Below the pieces are notes generated by a model. That model was not told the origin of the DNA. It saw only the letters and a program-made list of their open reading frames with translations, and ran no database searches. A DNA stretch of 26,074 nucleotides from a bacterium. GTDB lineage: Bacteria > JAHJDO01. The stretch lies in the NCBI GenBank assembly GCA_030652805.1, contig JAUSPT010000052.1, positions 1 to 26,074 on the forward strand. Direction: 5' to 3'. This document shows positions 15,804-22,442 of this stretch, one piece after another; within the stretch, counting starts at the first letter, position 1; the number at the start of each line of letters is the position of its first letter. The position numbers and the translations under genes are program-made.

Positions 15804-17228
15804 TCATTTTTCTGCATCTGCATATTTGCGCCAGACATCGACAAATACCATAAAACAATCCCGTATTACATTAACAGCCTCTAAAGCCGCCTCTAGATCT
15901 ATACATAGCGGCGGCGTTATCTTCAGAAATCCCCGGCCTGTGGGAAACATCATCACCCCACGACGAACCGCTTCATAAACAATTGCATCCGCAAGACCTA
16001 TATCACAGACATACTTTCCGTCTTTGATCTTTTTAAAATGTGCTGAAATAAATAAACCTTTGCCATGAATAGAAAAGAAATGCTCGGGAAATTCATTCTG
16101 CAAATTTTTCAGTTGTTCTAAGACCGCAGCGCCTGTTTTTGCCGAAGCGTCTATCAGCTTTTCTTCTTCTATAACCTCCAGACAGGCCAGAGCCGCGGCT
16201 GCACAAACGGGGTTGCCGCTGTGTGTACTGGACATTTGACCCGGAGCAGGTTCATCCATTATCTCTTTAGTGCCTATTACTGCGGAAACAGGCAAAGACG
16301 ATGTTAACCCTTTACCCAATGTTATTAAATCTGGAATTATGCCAAGATGTTCAAAAGCGAAAAACTTGCCTGTCCTGCCACAGCCTGCCTGAATTTCATC
16401 AAAGGTCAGAAGTATTTTGTATTCTTCTGCCCATTTTTTTAGAGCTTTACAGAAATCTTTTGGCATTGGCCATGTGGCCCAGCCAGGAAGAGGTTCTGCA
16501 ATTATACCTGCAATTTTATCAGGACATATACCTCGCTTTTTTAAATCATTTAAACATTTTTGAAAACAAAACTCACCGCAGTTATCATACTTTTCTTTTC
16601 CCCACGGGCATCGTGGACAAAAAGGAAATGGAATCTGGTAATGGCCGACCTGTTCTTTTTGAATCCAGTCATCAGCATTGGGAAAGCCGGCGGCAAGTTG
16701 AGCTCCCAGCGTTCGGCCGTGATAAGAATCCATAAAGCTGAGTATACCCACCTTGTAGCTGGATATGTTTTTGCCGTAACGCCGCATAAGCGACATAGCG
16801 CATTCAGTGGCTTCTGTGCCGGCACTGAACAGAAGCGCTTTGGAATCGGCAATAGGCGATAAAGCTACCAATTTATGCAACAATTTGCTTCGTGCTTCTG
16901 CCGGAAAAGCATAACTAAAAAGCAATTTGCGGTCTACAGCCTCATGGATAGCCTGTCTGATTTTAGGATGGTTGTGTCCCGCATTAGCCATAACTATTCC
17001 GCTGGTAAGATCAATCCATTGATTGTCATAACCATCGCGTACCAGAAAACCCTCTGCCTCTTTCCAGAGGATTGGAGGCATACCCTGCATAGAAATAGGC
17101 TCCACTGCTCTCAATGCCTTAATTGCAGGCAGTGAGTCAGGAGCAGGGATATCCGTTACAATTTTGCGCCATTTACTCTGAATCTTTTTGACAGATTGTG
17201 CTTTTAACTCAGTTACTGAAAGTGCCAT
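15804..17228 (-). CDS. Class III PLP aminotransferase (4-aminobutyrate/acetylornithine type)
   Basis: Fold-type I omega-aminotransferase of 474 residues. The cofactor Lys is K306 (ITLGKGL), the DEIQ acidic pair is at 277-280, and FSAGTEA (134-140) and SYHGRTLGA (168-176) bind the phosphate and ring. A cysteine cluster (C204, C207, C217, C221, C225) sits in an insert before the large-domain core; similar clusters occur in a subgroup of GABA-type aminotransferases. Substrates of the class are terminal amines or amino acids with 2-oxoglutarate or pyruvate. It starts 19 bp after the class IV aminotransferase stop, so two transaminases of different folds are made together. The exact amino donor is unknown. 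Confidence 0.87.
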   Translation of the reverse strand: MALSVTELKAQSVKKIQSKWRKIVTDIPAPDSLPAIKALRAVEPISMQGMPPILWKEAEGFLVRDGYDNQWIDLTSGIVMANAGHNHPKIRQAIHEAVDRKLLFSYAFPAEARSKLLHKLVALSPIADSKALLFSAGTEATECAMSLMRRYGKNISSYKVGILSFMDSYHGRTLGAQLAAGFPNADDWIQKEQVGHYQIPFPFCPRCPWGKEKYDNCGEFCFQKCLNDLKKRGICPDKIAGIIAEPLPGWATWPMPKDFCKALKKWAEEYKILLTFDEIQAGCGRTGKFFAFEHLGIIPDLITLGKGLTSSLPVSAVIGTKEIMDEPAPGQMSSTHSGNPVCAAAALACLEVIEEEKLIDASAKTGAAVLEQLKNLQNEFPEHFFSIHGKGLFISAHFKKIKDGKYVCDIGLADAIVYEAVRRGVMMFPTGRGFLKITPPLCIDLEAALEAVNVIRDCFMVFVDVWRKYADAEK

Positions 17229-17247
17229 TTTAATTACCCTTGTCTAA

Positions 17248-18243
17248 TCATTTATCCTTTGTTTTCACGCCAAACCTGTACATTGTGGTTCCCTTATATG
17301 CAGTGGAACCCATTTCTTCCAGGTATTGCTTTGCCTGTCCCATTATATTAAGACCTACCATTTTGTCCCATGCTTTAAAGAGTTTTTTTGTAATAGTACC
17401 CATTTTATCATCACCTAACTCATATCCATTGACCTTTACGCATGGCATCATAGTAAAAGCGGTTGAAGTGAAAAAGGCTTCATCTGCTGTAATAGCATCA
17501 TATGTATTAAGATTACATTCAATAACCTCAATACCAAGCTCTCGAGCAAGCTCTATTGTATACTTACGCCTTATTCCTCGTAATATGTTCCTTGGTTCTG
17601 GAGTAAGCAGTCTCCCATTTTTAACAATAAAAAAATTAGAACCTGTTCCCTCAGTAATAAATCCATCAGGGTCAAGGAGCAGGGCCCATGCGTTCGGATC
17701 ATTAACAAGTGATACTTCCAGATTCGCCATGAGATAGTGCATTCTACTTCTGTTTTTGATCTTTGGTTCCAGAAGATCTGCTGGAATTGCCCTCTGTGAA
17801 GGGATAACAGCATGCACACCAGTCTCATAAAGAGGAGCTAAAGGAGCAATTGTCCATTTAAATGGGAACACGCTTATAATTACCGTTGGTTCAACCTTGC
17901 CGCCAAACACATGCGCATACATAGATAAAGGGCCACGCGTGACATCTATCATCACACGGTGTTCATCTGTCTGACCGAAAGAATGCTTATTTGCTTCAAT
18001 GGTTGCATAAACTGCATCTTCCATGTCTTTAGGCGTCATTTTTATGGGAATCCTGAGTATTTTGATGCCTGCATACAAGCGCTCAATATGCTCACCTAAC
18101 TTAAATTGAACTCTATTAAAAGATCTGGTCATATCAAAGACCATATCCCCAAACATAAGAGCTGAATCAAAGATTGAGATCTTTGCCTCAGCCTCTGGTA
18201 CAAAATTGCCATTAAGATATACCAACCGTTTTTTCTCAGGCAT
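17248..18243 (-). CDS. Class IV PLP aminotransferase (branched-chain/D-amino acid type)
   Basis: Fold-type IV transaminase of 331 residues. The likely Schiff-base lysine is K163 in EPKIKNRSRMHY, and the conserved glutamate is E198 in ITEGTGSNFF, which binds the pyridine nitrogen. The N-terminus (VYLNGNFVPEAEAKISIFD) is typical of the family. The C-terminal 35-40 residues extend beyond the usual fold. Branched-chain aminotransferase, D-amino acid aminotransferase or aminodeoxychorismate lyase activities are all possible; the catabolic context disfavours folate synthesis. AAAGGA stands about 9 nt before the ATG. The 104 bp between it and the GH127 gene show no convincing gene or terminator. Confidence 0.86.
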   Translation of the reverse strand: MPEKKRLVYLNGNFVPEAEAKISIFDSALMFGDMVFDMTRSFNRVQFKLGEHIERLYAGIKILRIPIKMTPKDMEDAVYATIEANKHSFGQTDEHRVMIDVTRGPLSMYAHVFGGKVEPTVIISVFPFKWTIAPLAPLYETGVHAVIPSQRAIPADLLEPKIKNRSRMHYLMANLEVSLVNDPNAWALLLDPDGFITEGTGSNFFIVKNGRLLTPEPRNILRGIRRKYTIELARELGIEVIECNLNTYDAITADEAFFTSTAFTMMPCVKVNGYELGDDKMGTITKKLFKAWDKMVGLNIMGQAKQYLEEMGSTAYKGTTMYRFGVKTKDK

Positions 18244-18347
18244 AATGTTGTTCCTTTCTTTTCTTAAATTTTCTTATCTTTCGTCTCACCTGGCTCATTG
18301 CAGTTTGAACCTGTTTCCTTTCTCGCAGATAGCAGGATCATATAAGG

Positions 18348-20303
18348 CTACCATCGGGGGATTTCAGAGACGAGATTGTGGGTAACTTTTTTCATAGGCG
18401 TGTGTCCTCCCTTCTTCAGATGGTTGCGTCGGTAGAATTGATAGTGTTGCGGCTTTGTATCACGGGGCGAGATATCCACTACAGTGTTGCCACGCACCTG
18501 AATCGTGTATTGCGTCTCAAATTTTGTTTTTGCATGCGCCGTACGATTGAAAGTCTCTTCCGCCATAGGGAAATCCAACTCGACGGTGTCACCCGGCTTC
18601 AGATTATTAGTCAGGCAGTATTGCCCTGCGAAACTAGTGTGTCGGTCAATGCCGTTCACCTGCAAGTGAACGCAGTTCAAGCGCACCCAGGCAGGAATAC
18701 GAATAAAAATACGGCGGCATTTCTTATTGTGAACAACAACCTTGCCTTCATAAGGAAGGTGGCTTTTCACGTCTAGCCATGGCGCAGCGCGGTTCAGTAG
18801 TAGATTCACTTGCCCGTCTTCGCCACAAATACGAGTGATGGCTTCCCAAGCATAGAATAGTCCGCGGGCGCCGTTGGCCGTGCAGCACTGCATAGTCCGA
18901 TCGTTTGTGGCGCTGGTGGGAAGCAGATAGGATGTAAAGATGCCGATTGAACGCTTGAGCACATTGTCAGTGCAAATCAGGTTGTCTGTGCGATTCCTGT
19001 CTTCTTCGGAGAGGAACGTCTGCGTTGCTCTGGCGGTGGCGGGCAATCCACTGTCATCCTTCTCATTGCTGCCAATATCGTTGTATACAAGTCCCTGTAT
19101 ACGTTTGAGCTCCGCCATGTTAGTAATCTGGGCTTCGACGAGGTGATTGCGGACAATACGATCCACATCCTCCCAGTAATCTGCGATCCCCGTAACGCTC
19201 ATTTTTATACCCAGCGCCACCAAGTCACCAAGAAAGCATGTTTCCATTTCCAGGCGGCTAGTGCGGTTTACCCATGTCGGGATCCAACCTATTCGGTTGA
19301 TACCCCAACTCCGCATGTGCTCGTAGCTTGAACGTACAAAGTCAACCGCATTACGATCACCTGCTACCAAGCCGTATCTCAGAAGTCCCCGTAGGAAAAT
19401 ACAGCGGCAATGAAAATGGGAATCGACATGTCCCTGTTCATAACCAGCCATCTCGTGGGGGTCACCTGGGTGTCCCCAGAACTTCGGCTTCATGCCAAAT
19501 CGTGCAAACCGTCCTGCTAATTCAAGAGCCTGCTCATCTCCGGACTGATCAGCCCACTTCGACAGTCCCTGAAGGACAGAGCCGAAATAGCCGACGACAG
19601 ACCCCTCGCCTGAATCGTGTTCATCAGCCGGTTCCGTGGTATGCAGCCAACCACCCCTCGGCATGCAGAACGGGTGTCCAACCCTGCAATCCGGAAAGTA
19701 GGCATAGTCATTCTGTTTAATCGCAACCGATTCCATTCCGCGCGCCATCTTACGCAATATATCGTTATAGCATCCATTTTCCTCCGAAAGCTGATTACGT
19801 ACTGCGAGTACGCTCATCAGCCCGCCTGTAGCGGACGGCAAAGCCATGTCAACCTGCTTGGCATTGTATCTGTCGTTGCCGTGACTTGCGTAGGCGCTCA
19901 TGTGCCAGGGTCTCTTGTCCGAATAACGTGCCCAGAAGAGACCATCCTCTTCCACACAGGACAACAGGAACGTGAGTAACCCCTCTTCTTTTTTGCGGTA
20001 GTCCTCACAGCCTGAGGCATAGCGCAACTGGCAGAAATTGTCCAATGTCTTAAAAGCAATTTCGATGTCAACGCCAGAATGCTTCATATACGGTGGATTG
20101 GCGTTCCAGTAGATTTCGAACCATAACAGGTTATCGTCTTCTGGATCGCTGGTGTTTGCCACACCTTGCAGCGCCAGATAGCAGCGTTCGGCAAGGGCTA
20201 GAGTGTCAGGAATGACGGTATCGTAAATAGTGGCCTTGTGACCGGAGCCAATGGTTTTAACCAGATGGTTCGTATTTCTTTGTGCTCTTTTATTAATTTC
20301 CAT
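18348..20303 (-). CDS. GH127-like glycoside hydrolase (DUF1680, beta-L-arabinofuranosidase fold)
   Basis: A 651-residue protein with an (alpha/alpha)6-type domain followed by a beta-sandwich (FIRIPAWVRL ... QVNG ... LKPGDTVELDFPM). The zinc-thiolate site known from GH127 is recognisable: E354-T-C356 (EMETCFLGD) and the cysteine pair C473-C474 (QCCTANGARG). In that family one Cys of the pair is the nucleophile. Sequence elsewhere is divergent, so L-arabinofuranosidase activity is not assured; related GH families act on other glycosides. No signal peptide is present, so it is probably cytoplasmic. It is the first enzyme gene of the operon. The Shine-Dalgarno is weak (GAAGA about 12 nt upstream). 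A possible promoter lies at 20337-20366. Confidence 0.75.
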   Translation of the reverse strand: MEINKRAQRNTNHLVKTIGSGHKATIYDTVIPDTLALAERCYLALQGVANTSDPEDDNLLWFEIYWNANPPYMKHSGVDIEIAFKTLDNFCQLRYASGCEDYRKKEEGLLTFLLSCVEEDGLFWARYSDKRPWHMSAYASHGNDRYNAKQVDMALPSATGGLMSVLAVRNQLSEENGCYNDILRKMARGMESVAIKQNDYAYFPDCRVGHPFCMPRGGWLHTTEPADEHDSGEGSVVGYFGSVLQGLSKWADQSGDEQALELAGRFARFGMKPKFWGHPGDPHEMAGYEQGHVDSHFHCRCIFLRGLLRYGLVAGDRNAVDFVRSSYEHMRSWGINRIGWIPTWVNRTSRLEMETCFLGDLVALGIKMSVTGIADYWEDVDRIVRNHLVEAQITNMAELKRIQGLVYNDIGSNEKDDSGLPATARATQTFLSEEDRNRTDNLICTDNVLKRSIGIFTSYLLPTSATNDRTMQCCTANGARGLFYAWEAITRICGEDGQVNLLLNRAAPWLDVKSHLPYEGKVVVHNKKCRRIFIRIPAWVRLNCVHLQVNGIDRHTSFAGQYCLTNNLKPGDTVELDFPMAEETFNRTAHAKTKFETQYTIQVRGNTVVDISPRDTKPQHYQFYRRNHLKKGGHTPMKKVTHNLVSEIPRW

Positions 20304-20336
20304 GATTTGTCAATATCTTCTTTCGCTTAAGAGTTT

Positions 20337-20366
20337 ATTATAAAACATTTTTGGATTTAGTCTTAA
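20337..20366 (-). promoter_or_regulatory. Candidate sigma70-type promoter ahead of the enzyme operon
   Basis: On the minus strand a perfect TATAAT (20342-20337) stands 18 bp downstream of TTAAGA (20366-20361, 4 of 6 matches to TTGACA) and 34 bp before the GH127 start. The -35 is weak and AT-rich DNA makes chance matches common. Read-through from the regulator promoter is the alternative. Confidence 0.3.
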
Positions 20367-20378
20367 TTCTTTCATGGT

Positions 20379-20537
20379 TTACCTCTGTACTTTCAAATCA
20401 TAACGCCACTCCTGAGACATTCCAGTGAAGGCAGTCCGCGGTCTTTTACTGGGATCGCTTCCCCATTTAAAAAACATCTGGGCAATAATTTGCCTTGACC
20501 AGAACACCAGCAGATAAGCAACAGACCGAATAATCAT
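20379..20537 (-). CDS. Unrecognised small reading frame (52 codons) between regulator and GH127 gene
   Basis: The 415 bp between the regulator stop (20719) and the GH127 start hold the out-of-frame tail of the regulator, this frame and a possible promoter. The frame runs from ATG 20537 to TAA 20379. Its N-terminal 20 residues are hydrophobic (MIIRSVAYLLVFWS), followed by a basic, aromatic tail (KWGSDPSKRPRTAF, EWRYDLKVQR). A GGGAAAGATG run precedes it. I recognise no family. It may be a small membrane-associated peptide, a gene remnant or chance. Confidence 0.25.
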   Translation of the reverse strand: MIIRSVAYLLVFWSRQIIAQMFFKWGSDPSKRPRTAFTGMSQEWRYDLKVQR

Positions 20538-20555
20538 TTTTTCATCTTTCCCATG

Positions 20556-20738
20556 TTATCTATTCTTTGGCTTTGTTTGCGGCTTGAAACGCATCCTGCT
20601 AAAAACAGCATTTATTTTATTCCGCATGATGATGCTCTCACCACCAATCTGGGTTTTAACACATGCTACTGAATTCCGCACTGTTTCCTCTCTATCCTGT
20701 CTAAAAGTATCTCTGCCGCTAATATCTACCGGTCTCAT
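20556..20738 (-). pseudogene. Out-of-frame C-terminal tail of the island regulator
   Basis: The regulator frame stops at TAG right after PSYETGRY, where LacI/GntR-type effector domains normally continue for another 30-40 residues to a final P-x-L-I-x-R-x-S stretch. The shifted frame encodes ISGRDTFRQ, EETVRNSV and then VKTQIGGESIIMRN, which has just that character. One single-base indel near 20720-20735 would join the two. Whether it is a real mutation or a sequencing error cannot be told here. Confidence 0.55.
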
Positions 20739-21726
20739 AAGATGGATAAGCGACAGTAGTCAGAGGCACAGGCAGTGATATGGCTATAAGAGAATCATCA
20801 TATCCGACTATAGCCACATCTTCCGGTACTCTTAAGCCAGCCTCAACTATTGCTTCGTAGGCCTCCTCTGCTATACGGTCGTTAAAGGCAAAAAGTGCTG
20901 TCGGACGATTATTTGATTTCATAAACTCTTTCATATATTTATAACCTGGTCTTTCCTCACATGAACCGGCGAAACGGACCAGTGATTCGTCAAAACTTAT
21001 CCCCCTTTCAGCCATGGCTTTTTTATATCCTTCCAATCTCTGCTCAGCAACAATGTATTTCGGATCTGATATATAGGCGAGTTTTTGATGTCCTAACTCA
21101 ATCAGATGAATTGCTGCCAGATAACCACCCATAACATTGTCACTAATAACATAATCTGTTTTCATCTCAGGGATAAACCTGTTAATAAACACAAAAGGGA
21201 TATCGTCTCTTTGTAGCTGCTGGTAGTGCTCTACAGATTCTGATGCGTGGGCAATAGGGGTAATGATTAAACCCGATATTTTCTGCTCTCGTATTCTTTG
21301 AAGATATTCAACCTGTTTTTCTGCCCGGTCCTCCGTATTGCAAATAATAACACTATAATCCCTATTGTGGGCTACATCCTCAGCGCCTTTGACAATTTTG
21401 GGAAAGACATCGCTCATAATATCAGGAACAATAAGTCCCACGCTTTTAGTCATCAAATGCCCTGTGCCACGGCTTGCCTTTTTTAGATCAGCCACGAAGG
21501 TGCCTTTGCCATGTTCGCGAAACAAAAGACCTTCGTTTACTAACTCTGTATAGGCATGCCTAATAGTCATAGGACTAACCCTGCACATCCTGGTCATTTC
21601 AGGAATTGAGGGGATACGATCAAACGGGTTTAATTGTTTATTTTTTATTTGGGCTTTTATCTGCTGTTTTATCTGGACATATACAGGCAGAGGATTTTCT
21701 TTATCTATACGTATTATATTCTCCAT
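20719..21726 (-). CDS. GntR-type winged-helix regulator with LacI-like sugar-binding domain (AraR-like architecture)
   Basis: Transcription factor of 335 residues as read. Residues 8-78 form a GntR-family winged helix: LPVYVQIKQQIKAQI, the RIPSIPEMTRMCRVSPMTIRHAY recognition region (split here at residue 57), then GLLFREHGKGTFVADL. From about residue 88 (SVGLIVPDI) a periplasmic-binding-protein/LacI effector domain follows, with VDVAIVGYDD-like EDVAIVGYDDS near the end. Such proteins repress sugar operons and release DNA on binding the sugar. The C-terminus stops at ETGRY, about 35 residues early, through a probable frameshift. If real, ligand binding or dimerisation may be lost and the operon could be constitutive or uninducible. 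The start has only AAGAG upstream. It is the first gene inside the island and carries its own promoter at the island edge. Confidence 0.82.
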   Translation of the reverse strand: MENIIRIDKENPLPVYVQIKQQIKAQIKNKQLNPFDRIPSIPEMTRMCRVSPMTIRHAYTELVNEGLLFREHGKGTFVADLKKASRGTGHLMTKSVGLIVPDIMSDVFPKIVKGAEDVAHNRDYSVIICNTEDRAEKQVEYLQRIREQKISGLIITPIAHASESVEHYQQLQRDDIPFVFINRFIPEMKTDYVISDNVMGGYLAAIHLIELGHQKLAYISDPKYIVAEQRLEGYKKAMAERGISFDESLVRFAGSCEERPGYKYMKEFMKSNNRPTALFAFNDRIAEEAYEAIVEAGLRVPEDVAIVGYDDSLIAISLPVPLTTVAYPSYETGRY

Positions 21727-21741
21727 TATTTCTCTTACATT

Positions 21742-21755
21742 TATAGTTATCTATA
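21742..21755. promoter_or_regulatory. Candidate operator palindrome upstream of the regulator
   Basis: TATAG-TTAT-CTATA is a perfect 5-bp inverted repeat with a 4-bp spacer. It lies between the predicted -10 box and the regulator ATG, where a repressor site would block its own transcription. It is AT-rich, so chance is possible; a second copy ahead of the GH127 gene was not found. Confidence 0.35.
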
Positions 21756-21768
21756 TAAGTTGATTATA

Positions 21769-21797
21769 AAAGTAGCATATCTTAGAAAAGCTGTCAA
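21769..21797 (-). promoter_or_regulatory. Sigma70-type promoter of the regulator, at the island's right edge
   Basis: On the minus strand a perfect TTGACA (21797-21792) is followed after 17 bp by TACTTT (21774-21769), and TATAAT comes immediately after. The regulator ATG is 43 bp downstream. The -35 box is only 6 bp inside the 44-bp repeat, so the promoter belongs to the island and drives inward. Confidence 0.6.
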
Positions 21798-21802
21798 GTG
21801 TT

Positions 21803-21846
21803 TGAAACCACTCTTCTACATCTATTGAAAGCGCGTTAAGCATGAT
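21803..21846. repeat. 44-bp direct repeat, right copy (island boundary, tsaC 3' end)
   Basis: Identical to 1468-1511. Here the segment contains the last seven codons and stop of tsaC (21822-21824) and, in another frame on the same strand, an ATG (21843-21841) followed by the first 13 codons of the deacetylase, which are cut off by island sequence at 21802. It therefore preserves the ancestral tsaC/deacetylase overlap. Confidence 0.95.
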
Positions 21847-22442
21847 TTTATCTGACTTGCTAGGGCACCTTCACGTAATATTGAGGGTGGACTAACACTA
21901 CAGTCTACAACAGTGGATTCTATTCCAGTTGGTATCTCATTATCGTCAATACATAAATCTGCTTTATTCTCAAATATCTTCTCTAGCACCTTAATTGAAG
22001 TTGCTTGATGGTTATATCCAGAGATATTAGCACTTGTTGTAGCAATAGGCACTCCTAATTCCTTTACTAGAAATCGCGGTATTGGATGATTGGGTATTCT
22101 AAAACTTATTGTATTGAAATTATCTGTTTTAAAGATACATGCTTGAGATATTGGAATATTTTCCTTTGCTCTTAAGATAATTGTGAGCGGACCGGGCCAA
22201 AACTTGTTCATAAGCTTTCTTGCTATTGGCTGGATGTCACAAGCAATATCTTCTACTTGCTTTAAGTCTGAAATAAATAAAATTAAAGGTTTTCTACGGT
22301 CTCTGTTTTTTAGGTCATAAATCCTATCTACGGCTTGTTCGCTGCTGCACATGCATCCAAGACCATAAACAGTATCAGTTGGAAAGATTACAACTCTGCC
22401 TTTTCTTAAGACTTTAACCGCCGAGTATCTGTTTATCCTCAT
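21822..22442 (-). CDS. tsaC: Threonylcarbamoyl-AMP synthase (Sua5/YrdC/YciO family)
   Basis: YrdC-domain protein of 206 residues. It makes threonylcarbamoyl-AMP from threonine, bicarbonate and ATP for the t6A modification of ANN-decoding tRNAs. Family hallmarks appear in order: VVIFPTDTVYGLG (17-29), KNRDRRKPL (45-53), FWPGPLTIIL, SFRIPNHP, PIATTSANISG and GIESTVVDCS followed by ILREGAL. Only the single YrdC domain is present, as in TsaC, with no Sua5 C-terminal domain. The start overlaps the end of pilT by 29 bp. The last codons lie in the 44-bp repeat, so the island left the protein intact. YciO-type paralogues without proven function are the alternative. Confidence 0.9.
   Translation of the reverse strand: MRINRYSAVKVLRKGRVVIFPTDTVYGLGCMCSSEQAVDRIYDLKNRDRRKPLILFISDLKQVEDIACDIQPIARKLMNKFWPGPLTIILRAKENIPISQACIFKTDNFNTISFRIPNHPIPRFLVKELGVPIATTSANISGYNHQATSIKVLEKIFENKADLCIDDNEIPTGIESTVVDCSVSPPSILREGALASQIKSCLTRFQ

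Larger units (their letters stand above)
1512..21802. mobile_element. Putative 20.3-kb metabolic genomic island between 44-bp direct repeats
   Basis: The block lies exactly between the two 44-bp repeats and carries one transcriptional regulator and a long co-directional set of catabolic genes, none related to the flanking cell-division, pilus and tRNA-modification genes. Insertion at the tsaC/deacetylase overlap regenerates both genes: the right copy completes tsaC and the left copy restores the deacetylase start. This is how att-type integration into a gene end behaves. No recombinase, transposase or terminal inverted repeats are seen inside, so the mechanism is unknown; an excised circle joining by recombination over the 44 bp is one option. 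Single sequence lines counted by hand are G+C richer inside (9841-9900, 32/60; 13681-13740, 31/60; 19501-19560, 33/60) than in the right flank (22261-22320, 15/60; 24181-24240, 21/60), although some island lines are also low (3001-3060, 21/60). An assembly join over a 44-base overlap is the main alternative. Confidence 0.6.

Noticed and set aside
1512-21802. An insertion sequence, composite transposon or phage
   Set aside because: No transposase, integrase, resolvase or phage structural gene and no convincing terminal inverted repeats were found.
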